Positions 1 to 7,174 of a stretch of DNA of 59,062 nucleotides are shown here, piece after piece (the first letter of the stretch is position 1; each line of letters opens with the position of its first letter). Both the position numbers and the translations under genes were made by a program. The notes beneath the pieces are model-generated. The model had not been told where the DNA came from. It ran no database searches and worked only from the letters and a program-made list of their open reading frames with translations. Source of the DNA: DAOTYH01 sp034435015 (lineage in GTDB: Bacteria; Chloroflexota; Anaerolineae; Aggregatilineales; UBA3940). Where the stretch lies: positions 1 to 59,062 of the forward strand of contig DAOTYH010000025.1 of the NCBI GenBank assembly GCA_034435015.1, read 5' to 3'.

Positions 1-256
1 CTGAGCGGCATAGGCTTTGACCCAGTTGGCCACACTCTGATGGTTCACACCCAGGTGTCGGGCTATCCGCCGCAGATTCATCCCATCAACGTACATCCGT
101 ACGGCTTGCATTCGTGCTTCATCGCTGTATCCATGCCGCTTAGGATTGGGCGTGTAGCGATATCCGGCAGGCCTTGCATTTGTAGCGTTGACTCCCGACT
201 TCGGTCCGCCCTGATTTGACCTGTTGCTTCTGGTTGCTGCATTTTGGACATTGCAT
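1..256 (-). pseudogene. IS1-family transposase, N-terminal part, frameshifted and cut by the window edge
   Basis: Reading from the ATG at 256, the protein opens with MQCPKC and then CKAC, the zinc-binding start of IS1 InsA-type transposases. Around 165-168 the frame breaks: one extra base separates CKAC from GYRYTPNPKRHGYSDE, the usual IS1-family continuation, followed by the helix-turn-helix stretch LGVNHQSVANWVKAYA. In the original frame translation stops 39 codons in. The rest of the element lies beyond the window. A single-base frameshift in the zinc finger is not where IS1 programmed frameshifting occurs (between insA and insB), so this is either a decayed copy or a sequencing error. Confidence 0.75.
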
Positions 257-272
257 GACACTATTATTGCAT

Positions 273-326
273 ATATCCATTCTGTTAGCCACTCCCGTGC
301 ACGGGAGTGGCTAACAGAATGGATAT
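273..326. repeat. 54-bp perfect palindrome formed by two abutting IS terminal repeats
   Basis: Two 27-base arms are exact reverse complements with no spacer; the centre is GTG|CAC at 299/300. The left arm belongs to the IS1-like element, whose transposase starts 17 bases further in. Read outward from the centre, each arm starts CACGGGAGTGGCTAACAG. The right arm is the same terminal sequence in the opposite direction, with no transposase attached. The simplest reading is that the end of a second, lost copy abuts this one. The palindrome could also fold as a long hairpin at the 3' side of the neighbouring regulator gene. Bases 327-388 show nothing else recognisable. Confidence 0.85.
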
Positions 327-388
327 GAAGGGCTAAAATCGCCTGACCCGTTAACACCATGTCCACCCTTTTGAGCACTCCCCGACTT

Positions 389-1714
389 CTAAAGGTATCC
401 CAGCAGAGGCTCTACACCCTGCATCAAATCAGGGGGAACATAACGCTCAAAAATGCTTCTAAGCTGGTCTTCACTGATCCCCTGAGCTTTCAATGCCCCT
501 TCCAGCAGATTAGCGGGTGCTAACAGCAACTCGGGCATCTCGAACTGGATGGCGGCCATCAGTGCCGCCAGTTGTTCAGAGGCCATCTCAGCACTCGCGT
601 CTGGGGTGAGCGAGGTGACGCTCAGCAGGAGGCGGCTTAAGTCACCGGTTAGGGATGGCATGGCGGTATCCAGAACCTCAAGCAGTGTGAGTGTTGCTGG
701 TGTGGGGCCGGATGGTTTGTTCGGCTCAGGCCGCCATGTTCCCGAAAGCAGGTTGCTTGTGCGGTGCAGGGCTTCATCCAGTGTGCTGCCCAGAAAGATG
801 CCCGGCATTCGTCCGCTCAGGTGAGGAATCCGCCCGAACAGAGACCCGCCGTAAGCAAACCAGATTCGCCCGCCTGAGGTGTGTATGATCAGCTCAGCAA
901 CCGCCGGTAAATGCCTGACCGTCTGGAAACAGCTTGAGCTGAGTATCACGCCGTCTGGCCTAATGGCGGAAAGGGTATCTCCCAGCTCGGACAGCCCTAC
1001 TGCTTGGCCCAAGTAAATGACATCCCAGCCTTGCCTCCGGAGAAGAAGAGAGAGAACCAGTATCCCCATCTCATGCCAGTCGCCCGGTGCACAACCTGCC
1101 ACCACGCGCCCACTGAGGGAGGGCGGCGGCAAAGTTGCCATCAAGGCCAGCAGTCGTTGCCGGATAAGATGAGTGGCAAAATGCTCAACTTGCAAGCTGG
1201 CTTCTGCCGCCCGCCACTGTTCGCCAATACGTGCCAGTGTTGGTAACAGTAACTTCAGGCAGACATCCTCAACCGGGAAAAGCGCAAAGGCCTGCATCAT
1301 GACCTGCTGGGCTCGTTCGGAGTCAAAGTCATGGACAGCCGCCACCAATTCATCTATACCGGCTTCAAAGTTCCCCTGTGTCCCAGCAAACAGAGGGGCT
1401 AATGCTGGCTCTTGGGGATGCTGGTCAGTCAGGCGGTGCAGCATTGCCACTGCCCGCTTAATACTCACACCCTCGTCAACTTTAGATTTGAGCCACTGAA
1501 GGATGGCGACCTCCCGTTCTGAGTACAGGCGGTAGCCCTGATCCGCGCGGCCCGGCTTAGGGACACCGTATCGGCGCTCCCATGCACGTAAAGTCACAGG
1601 TTCGATGCCGGTGGCTTGTGCTACCGCCTTGATGTTTAATAGCGGCTCATCAGAAAGATCGGCGAAAGGGGGCTTGCTTTTCATCGTATAGTGTACCCTG
1701 TTGAAATCCAGCAC
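389..1714 (-). CDS. CarH/LitR-like MerR-family regulator with cobalamin-binding domain
   Basis: The 441-residue protein starts at GTG with an AGAGG ribosome site about 8 bases upstream. Residues 27-95 form a MerR DNA-binding domain (IKAVAQATGIEPVTLRAWERRYG). Residues 155-192 match the helical cap of B12 sensors and carry the Wx9EH motif (W167, E177, H178), the feature of CarH photoreceptors that bind adenosylcobalamin. A Rossmann B12-binding domain follows with DxHxxG (D212, H214, G217); H214 would be the lower cobalt ligand. In the family this is a light-released repressor, classically of carotenoid genes. Residues after about 330 are a poorly conserved extension. No carotenoid gene lies in the window, so its target is unknown. 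The upstream thiol-redox operon, 130 bp away on the same strand, is a possible partner only by position. Confidence 0.85.
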   Translation of the reverse strand: MLDFNRVHYTMKSKPPFADLSDEPLLNIKAVAQATGIEPVTLRAWERRYGVPKPGRADQGYRLYSEREVAILQWLKSKVDEGVSIKRAVAMLHRLTDQHPQEPALAPLFAGTQGNFEAGIDELVAAVHDFDSERAQQVMMQAFALFPVEDVCLKLLLPTLARIGEQWRAAEASLQVEHFATHLIRQRLLALMATLPPPSLSGRVVAGCAPGDWHEMGILVLSLLLRRQGWDVIYLGQAVGLSELGDTLSAIRPDGVILSSSCFQTVRHLPAVAELIIHTSGGRIWFAYGGSLFGRIPHLSGRMPGIFLGSTLDEALHRTSNLLSGTWRPEPNKPSGPTPATLTLLEVLDTAMPSLTGDLSRLLLSVTSLTPDASAEMASEQLAALMAAIQFEMPELLLAPANLLEGALKAQGISEDQLRSIFERYVPPDLMQGVEPLLGYL

Positions 1715-1845
1715 AGATTGACCTCTCGTTAATAGGCTACCAATAAGTCAGAAGTATGTATAATAAAGGTATCAGCTTTGCCGATAGATTGCAAAGCCAA
1801 ATATACAGCATCGCGTCTGGTTGTTACATTGAATGGAGAACCCTG

Positions 1846-2463
1846 TTAGGGGGATGGGGTAGGAGTTCCCAACAGGTCAGCCATATAGCTGTCAATTAGG
1901 TCACTACTCAAGGGGCCTAGATGTTTGGCCTGTATAACCCCCTGGCTGTCAATCCAGATGGTGGTGGGGAAAGCCTGTATGCCGTACTGCTCAACAATCG
2001 CACCGTCCGGATCAAGTAAGGCCGGAAAAGTCAGTCCTAGCGCGTCCATATAGGCTTGTACGATGCCTGCTGATTCGCCGCCGTTGACAGCCAGTATCAC
2101 CAATCCTTCCTCAGCATAGCGCTCAGTGGCTCTCTGAAGAACCGGCATCTCGACCCGGCAGGGGCCGCACCAAGTTGCCCAGAAGTTCACTGCAACGGGT
2201 GAGCCGCGCAGGCCGCTTAAGCTGATTTCCTGATTATCAGGCGTGAAGGCAGTGAAATCTGGGGCAGGCTGACCGACAGCGGCGCGGTCAGGGACGGGCG
2301 TGGGAGCGCGGGAGTCCCTCCCTGTAGCCCCACCGCTGACCACGATCAATAGGGCCATCAATCCGCCCAGCAGTGCACCTCCGCCCAGCAGAATCCACAG
2401 TCCAGTCTTTCTGCGCCGTGCTAAGCGCCTTGCTCGAATCGTTGACTTTTGACTATGACTCAT
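1846..2463 (-). CDS. TlpA/ResA-like membrane-anchored thioredoxin, copy A
   Basis: The 205-residue protein has a basic N-terminus (RRLARRRK), one membrane segment at about residues 21-43, a Pro/Thr linker and a thioredoxin fold outside the membrane. The redox motif is WCGPC (C99, C102) in the usual NFWATWCGPC setting, and the cis-proline region is AFPTT. TlpA/ResA proteins reduce or isomerise extracytoplasmic disulphides, often for cytochrome c or metal-site assembly. Its ATG overlaps the stop codon of the preceding TlpA remnant (ATGA), so translation is probably coupled. It is the last gene of a run of minus-strand genes from 6355. The substrate is unknown. Confidence 0.85.
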   Translation of the reverse strand: MSHSQKSTIRARRLARRRKTGLWILLGGGALLGGLMALLIVVSGGATGRDSRAPTPVPDRAAVGQPAPDFTAFTPDNQEISLSGLRGSPVAVNFWATWCGPCRVEMPVLQRATERYAEEGLVILAVNGGESAGIVQAYMDALGLTFPALLDPDGAIVEQYGIQAFPTTIWIDSQGVIQAKHLGPLSSDLIDSYMADLLGTPTPSP

Positions 2464-2633
2464 TGTCCCATCGTCTCGGCCATGTATGAATCAACTAACT
2501 CATTGGTCAGGTTGCCCGCATGCGTATTTGCCATCATGCCATCCTCGTCTATCCAGCCAGTCGCCGGATAGGCCCATACCCCGTAGAGTTCGCTGATCGA
2601 CTCGTCAGGATCAAGCAAAACAGTGAGGGTCAT
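2460..2633 (-). pseudogene. Truncated TlpA-like thioredoxin remnant (C-terminal 57 residues)
   Basis: A short reading frame starting MTLTVLLDPDESISEL matches the C-terminal part of the neighbouring TlpA copy B (MSLTVLLDPQGEIGNL) and keeps its WAYP cis-proline region and the C-terminal helix ending SYMAETMGQ. The N-terminal half with the membrane anchor and the CxxC motif is missing, and an in-frame TAG lies five codons before the ATG. The stop codon overlaps the start of copy A. It cannot be a working thioredoxin by itself. It is most likely the rest of a third tandem copy kept in the operon; translation coupling may be why the frame stays open. Confidence 0.75.
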
Positions 2634-2691
2634 GTAATAGCCAGGCTAAGCTGGTAATGCTCTGGCATGATGACATGTCGTGCTCACCTTA

Positions 2692-3282
2692 CTATTCGCT
2701 GAGCAGTTCAGCCATGTAACGATCAGCTAATTCAGCAGTCATGTTGCCCAGTTGTACGTATTGGACAATCCCCTCTGCATCCACCCAGACAGTGGTCGGA
2801 TAGGCCCATATCTGGTAAAGATTACCTATTTCTCCTTGGGGGTCAAGTAGAACAGTCAAGGACATGTTGTTCTGCTCTACAAATGGCTGTACCACGCTGA
2901 TCGGTTCAGCGACATCAACAGCCAGAAACACTAACCCCTCATCCGCGTATCGGCTGGCAATCTCTTCCAGAAGGGGGATTTCCCTGCGGCAGTCTGGGCA
3001 CCAGGTTGCCCAGAAGTTGACGGCTACAGGCGTCCCGCGCAGGTCGCTCAAGGTGATCGCCTCCCCGTTAAGTGTATAGGCTGTGAAGTCGGGCGCCGGC
3101 TGGCCAACCGGTATGGCGGGTCCGGACAGGGCTTCTTCTGACGAATCAAGACCAAGAAACGAAGCTATTCTGTCTCCAGCGACGTACCCTATCATGGCGA
3201 TCATAATACAGCCTGTCATCACACCCAGCCCCAAGATCAAAAAAAGAGCTGTTCTTTGCCTTTCTCTCTCCCCGCCCATCAC
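2692..3282 (-). CDS. TlpA/ResA-like membrane-anchored thioredoxin, copy B
   Basis: This 196-residue protein has a single N-terminal membrane segment (about residues 11-35) and an exported thioredoxin domain with WCPDC (C95, C98) and WAYPTT as the cis-proline region. The CPDC dipeptide differs from the CGPC of copy A, which normally shifts redox potential, so the two copies may serve different partners. It lies 23 bp after the beta-propeller gene and 58 bp before the truncated copy, on the same strand. Disulphide exchange outside the membrane is the family role; the target is not visible. Confidence 0.85.
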   Translation of the reverse strand: MMGGERERQRTALFLILGLGVMTGCIMIAMIGYVAGDRIASFLGLDSSEEALSGPAIPVGQPAPDFTAYTLNGEAITLSDLRGTPVAVNFWATWCPDCRREIPLLEEIASRYADEGLVFLAVDVAEPISVVQPFVEQNNMSLTVLLDPQGEIGNLYQIWAYPTTVWVDAEGIVQYVQLGNMTAELADRYMAELLSE

Positions 3283-3305
3283 ATGTCCTCCTCATTAAAA
3301 ATACT

Positions 3306-4670
3306 TTATGGAAACCACTTCCCGCCCAAAGCGTTATTGACCGCCAAAATCAAACTATTTGTATCTAAATTATACATCCAAAGCTGGGCTTGGGCTGGTG
3401 TTGCGCTCAGATCGTATCGCTGGAAGAGAATACGCTGACCAGCCGGGTCCCACTCGAAACGTGAGTTGTTGTAGTCCGGGTCGCGGGTGATCTGATGTAA
3501 CTCACCTGATACGACGTTATACAGCATAAGTTGACTGGCAAATCCTCCCTGACGATCAAGGCGGCGGCGGCCAAAGGCGATCCACTGACCGTCAGGCGAC
3601 CACGCCGGCGATTGATCCTCCTCGGCGTCTTCTACCAGCGGACGCAGTCCCGCCGGGCTGTCCAATTCCGCCAGCCAGACCTGCGGGTAAAACTGCTGTC
3701 CCACCCGCCGGATGTCTACATAGGCCATCATCTGGCTGTCTGGTGAGAACGACCCGACCTCACCCATCTGGCTTGGGATCAAGGTTGACTCCCCGCTGTT
3801 TCGATCAAGCAGGCGGATACTGCCAAGGCTGGCGTCAAAAAGGGCCAGCCATCTCCCGTCGGGACTCCAAGCGGGGCTGAAGCCCAGTATCTGGGTGTCC
3901 TGAAACACCGGAGATGTCTCACCGGTTGCCAAATCATACAACCAGATGCGGCTTGCCCCCTGTGTCCCTGCCGCTGTCAGCTCCTGCCGGCTGTAGGCCA
4001 ACAGACTGCCATCCGGCGACCAGGCGGGTTCGGAGCATAGGCCCGGTGCGCAGGTGATGATCTGGCGGGCATTCCTGCCGGATATGCCAACCAGCCAGAG
4101 GTTGGTTGCCATGTCAGCATCATAGGCTGAAAGTGCAATCAGCGTCCCGTCCGGGCTGAGGGCAAAGTCATAGACGCCATACTCTGGCGTGTATATTTCG
4201 CGCGGCGAATCACTGTCACCCGGCATAAGCCATAAGCCGCGCACTGCCGCATCCGCTGGCGCGAGATAAAGCACTCCCGGCGTACGCGGCGTAAATGTCC
4301 AGCTCACAGTGTGCCGTGTGAGCCGTCCGCTGATGCTCTGCGCCCCTGCCTCTAGGGTGACGGTATAAGTTTGCTGGGGCGAGAATGGGCGGTCGGGCCG
4401 GAAGGTTAGAGTATTGCCTTCCCATTTAAAACTTCCCGCTACTTCGGGCTGGATCGAAAAGCGCTCCTCGACGCTGGATGTGTTCATCTGCTGGCCAAAT
4501 GTGATCTGTACAGCGGCTGTCATAGGAGGGGTCGAGCCGTCCTCAGGTGAGATGGATCGGATCGGGACTCCCGTATGATCGCCTAGTGTGACCACTAGGG
4601 CGATCAGGCCAATCAGCACAGTCATACTGATCAGCACAATGCGGTCGAAGGGGTCAAGGTTGAACGTCAT
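3306..4670 (-). CDS. Membrane-anchored Ig-like (Big_5) plus TolB-type beta-propeller protein
   Basis: I chose the ATG at 4670 because it overlaps the stop of the preceding gene by four bases (ATGA); the frame is open further upstream but that part overlaps the neighbour. The 454-residue protein has one N-terminal membrane segment (about residues 9-28). An Ig-like domain of the Big_5 type follows (SPEDGSTPPMTAAVQITFGQQM to TVSWTFTPR). Then come repeated WD40-like/PD40 blades, each with a WSPDG or SPDG signature (for example AWSPDGSLLAYS, AWSPDGRWLALF, AWSPDGQWIAFG). Such propellers sit outside the cytoplasmic membrane and bind proteins or ligands. Its place between a permease pair and thioredoxins suggests a docking or sensing role, which is inference. 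Confidence 0.75.
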   Translation of the reverse strand: MTFNLDPFDRIVLISMTVLIGLIALVVTLGDHTGVPIRSISPEDGSTPPMTAAVQITFGQQMNTSSVEERFSIQPEVAGSFKWEGNTLTFRPDRPFSPQQTYTVTLEAGAQSISGRLTRHTVSWTFTPRTPGVLYLAPADAAVRGLWLMPGDSDSPREIYTPEYGVYDFALSPDGTLIALSAYDADMATNLWLVGISGRNARQIITCAPGLCSEPAWSPDGSLLAYSRQELTAAGTQGASRIWLYDLATGETSPVFQDTQILGFSPAWSPDGRWLALFDASLGSIRLLDRNSGESTLIPSQMGEVGSFSPDSQMMAYVDIRRVGQQFYPQVWLAELDSPAGLRPLVEDAEEDQSPAWSPDGQWIAFGRRRLDRQGGFASQLMLYNVVSGELHQITRDPDYNNSRFEWDPAGQRILFQRYDLSATPAQAQLWMYNLDTNSLILAVNNALGGKWFP

Positions 4671-5428
4671 GGGTAGAGATAAGGTTGCTCCGGCGGCTGG
4701 ATAGGAGTGATCTGATCGGCTATCAGAACAGGGATAGGCGTGCCGTCTAGCATTCCCTGCTCGAAAGTACCCTGAACACGTACCCATGAGTCAGCGGGGT
4801 ACCGCCCGGCATGGCTGTCCTGTACTACAATTCCTACTGCCAGAGCGTCAGCTACACAGCAAGTGATTGTAAAACGGGCCGCCATAAATTGATCCTCTGC
4901 AAATCGGGCATCCCGATAGACGAACCCAATCACATCCGCTTCCTGTCCGTCCAGTGCGGCAGGGTCTGGATTTTCGCTCATGACACGTACCCAGTCAAGC
5001 ACGTTACGTTCACCGGCGACGATAGTCAGGCGGGTAGGGGATGTGTTAGTAGTCGTTGCTATATCTGTTGTGACACCCCGGCTTGAAATCGCACTGGCTC
5101 CCAGCGGTCGTGCCGGTATCAGTGTGCCCAGCACAAGCGGCATCGCCACAATGACAAGCGGCCAGATTGAAACTCTCCCGTGTTCTGCAGGGTGATGGTC
5201 ATGTTCATGGGCGGGTTGGTCTGAAAGGGCATCAGCCTTCTGTTTTCCGACCAAGTTATAGGCGCCTGCCAGCATGATAAAAAGAGCAATCGCCAGCACC
5301 GACAGCCATACAAAACGTGGTCCGATGTAGAAGTAGAGTTTGCCGCTGGCGAGTTTCTCGGCGAAAAAGATCGCCATCAATATCAGTACCAGCGCCTTCA
5401 AGTGATCGGATGTGCGTGCTGGTATCAT
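4667..5428 (-). CDS. TIGR03943/YcgQ-type partner of a YraQ-family permease
   Basis: The 253-residue protein has two N-terminal membrane helices (about residues 10-60), a His-rich linker (HEHDHHPAEHG) and a third helix before a soluble domain. The C-terminal half holds GFVYRD, FTITCCVADA and the ending WVRVQGTF typical of the TIGR03943 family, which is encoded next to YraQ/YcgR permeases. The paired cysteines in ITCCVADA and the His-rich segment suggest metal binding, as inference only. It starts 9 bp after the permease stop and overlaps the next gene by four bases, so the three are almost certainly co-transcribed. The transported substrate of this pair is not established. Confidence 0.8.
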   Translation of the reverse strand: MIPARTSDHLKALVLILMAIFFAEKLASGKLYFYIGPRFVWLSVLAIALFIMLAGAYNLVGKQKADALSDQPAHEHDHHPAEHGRVSIWPLVIVAMPLVLGTLIPARPLGASAISSRGVTTDIATTTNTSPTRLTIVAGERNVLDWVRVMSENPDPAALDGQEADVIGFVYRDARFAEDQFMAARFTITCCVADALAVGIVVQDSHAGRYPADSWVRVQGTFEQGMLDGTPIPVLIADQITPIQPPEQPYLYP

Positions 5429-5437
5429 CTTTCCCCC

Positions 5438-6355
5438 TCACCAAGCAACATTTAAGTTAATGAACACAGCCAGCAATGTGACCATCAGAAAAGGCAACAA
5501 GATCAGATAAAGCACAACCTTGCGTTTGAAGATACTCAGAAACAGAAGTGTGCTCTTGATATCTACCATGGGTCCGAAGACAAGAAAGGCCAGAATCGAA
5601 CCGGTGGTGAATGTGTTAACGAAGGCCAGCGACAGGAAGGCATCTACCGTTGAGCAAACCGACAGGATGAAAGCCATGGCCTGCATGACGAGAACAGAAA
5701 CCAACGGCCCAGACCCTACAGCCAGCAAGACACGCTGAGGAACGAGTGTCTGCATTAAGGCCGCCAGTGCCGAACCAATTACCAAATAGCGTCCCATCTC
5801 GAAGAACTCATCGCCGGCAATACGAAGTGCTTGTTGCAGGCGGACACGGAGAGATTCCGAGGAATGCGTTGTTTCTCCCCCTGTCCCGCTGGCGAGCGGG
5901 GTGAGCGCCTCTGGGCGCAACAGGCTGGACGGGGCCTTGTTCAGTGAGAAGATCAGCCCGACGCTCAACGAAACAACTAAGGCTAGTACGAAACGAGCGG
6001 CTAGAATGTTCCCCCAGCCGTAGGCCGCGAAGGTGCTTGCCAGCACAATCGGGTTAATAATAGGGGCGGCCAGCAGGAAGGCAATCCCTGCTGAGAGCGG
6101 CATTCCCTTTTTGACCAGCCGCCGTGTCAACGGTACAACACCGCATTCGCATACTGGAAAAGCCAACCCCATCATGCCGCCGACTAGCGTCGCGGGGAGC
6201 GCACGGCGTGGAATGAGACGCAGGAGATCCTCCCGGCTGACAAAGACTTCGACGAGGCCTGAAGCGAGTGTCCCCAGTAACAGAAAAGGCGCCGCCTCAA
6301 TGAAGATGCCCAGGAAGACTGTAGTGAAGTTGCTGATTTGTTCCATGAGACTCAT
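5438..6355 (-). CDS. YraQ/ArsP-type permease (DUF318 family)
   Basis: The 305-residue polytopic membrane protein carries the family hallmark PVCECGVVPLTRRL near residue 67 and a second half-repeat with VCSTVDAFLSLAF, both rich in conserved cysteine and small residues, and about eight hydrophobic segments. Relatives include ArsP, which exports trivalent organoarsenicals, but many members have no known substrate. The CEC motif points to a thiol-reactive metal or metalloid. It is the first gene of the minus-strand series down to 1846, and its partner subunit follows after 9 bp. No ArsR-type regulator is nearby. Confidence 0.8.
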   Translation of the reverse strand: MSLMEQISNFTTVFLGIFIEAAPFLLLGTLASGLVEVFVSREDLLRLIPRRALPATLVGGMMGLAFPVCECGVVPLTRRLVKKGMPLSAGIAFLLAAPIINPIVLASTFAAYGWGNILAARFVLALVVSLSVGLIFSLNKAPSSLLRPEALTPLASGTGGETTHSSESLRVRLQQALRIAGDEFFEMGRYLVIGSALAALMQTLVPQRVLLAVGSGPLVSVLVMQAMAFILSVCSTVDAFLSLAFVNTFTTGSILAFLVFGPMVDIKSTLLFLSIFKRKVVLYLILLPFLMVTLLAVFINLNVAW

Positions 6356-6424
6356 GCTTTGGGAGGGCCGGTACAGAGCACAGAATCCCGGCTCTCTATA
6401 ATCCCGCCTCCCCCATAAGCAGGC

Positions 6425-7162
6425 TTACTTCTTCAGCAGGGAGGCGGCGGCCTCATCCACGAGCCAGACAAGCGAGCCGTCAACCGGCTGGACTCCCTGA
6501 GCCGGAAAAGTGCTGGGTTTCTGCACGTCTCCAAAGACAGCGGCTAGTGCAGGCGCTTTCTCCTCTCCAGTAACCAGGAAGATAATGTTGCGGGCATGGT
6601 TGATCACCGGGAAGGTGAGCGTCATACGCTCGGATCGAAGCTGAGGGACTTCATACACGACTACCATATTGGAGAGATCGCTGACGGCCCGTGTGCCGGG
6701 GAAGATGGATGCGATGTGTCCATCCTTGCCAAGTCCCAGAAGGATCATATCAAAGCGCGGCCATTCGCCTGCCCTCAACCCGAAGTGCCGTCGAAGCTTC
6801 TCTTCATAATCCTGCTTGGCGCTATTGGCTAATTCTTCGCCGAGCATCCGGAAAATGTGATCGGGGGGAACGGGGACATGATCAAGCAGTGTTTCGCGGG
6901 CCATTCGGTAATCGCTGTCAGGATGGCTGGGCGGCACTCGGCGTTCGTCTCCCCAAAATACAAAAGTCTGTGGCCACGGGGCCTGATCACGCCAAGGCGC
7001 TGAGGCCATCAGCTCATACAGCCGGCGCGGCGTGTTTCCACCGGACAGCGCAATCCGGAAGGCACCCCGTTCAGCGACTGCCGCTTGGGCGATTTCTACC
7101 CAGCGGCGAGCCGCTTCGTGGGCGACCGCTTCTGCATCAGCAAGCCTGATTATCTCACTCAT
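6425..7162 (-). CDS. pgl: 6-phosphogluconolactonase
   Basis: The 245-residue enzyme hydrolyses 6-phosphogluconolactone, the second step of the oxidative pentose phosphate pathway. It shows the three family blocks in order: LSGGNTPRRLYELMA near residue 39, FWGDERRVPPSHPDSDYRMA near residue 68, and GLGKDGHIASIFPGT near residue 142. The length fits the SugarP_isomerase/DevB family. It lies 12 bp after zwf and is the last gene of the tkt-rpiB-pgi-gnd-zwf-pgl operon, so it removes the lactone made by its immediate neighbour. Confidence 0.95.
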   Translation of the reverse strand: MSEIIRLADAEAVAHEAARRWVEIAQAAVAERGAFRIALSGGNTPRRLYELMASAPWRDQAPWPQTFVFWGDERRVPPSHPDSDYRMARETLLDHVPVPPDHIFRMLGEELANSAKQDYEEKLRRHFGLRAGEWPRFDMILLGLGKDGHIASIFPGTRAVSDLSNMVVVYEVPQLRSERMTLTFPVINHARNIIFLVTGEEKAPALAAVFGDVQKPSTFPAQGVQPVDGSLVWLVDEAAASLLKK

Positions 7163-7174
7163 TTTCTCTCCACT

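Noticed and set aside
1846..3282. The TlpA copies as an assembly duplication
   Set aside because: The copies differ clearly in sequence and in CxxC motif (CGPC against CPDC), so they are real paralogues.
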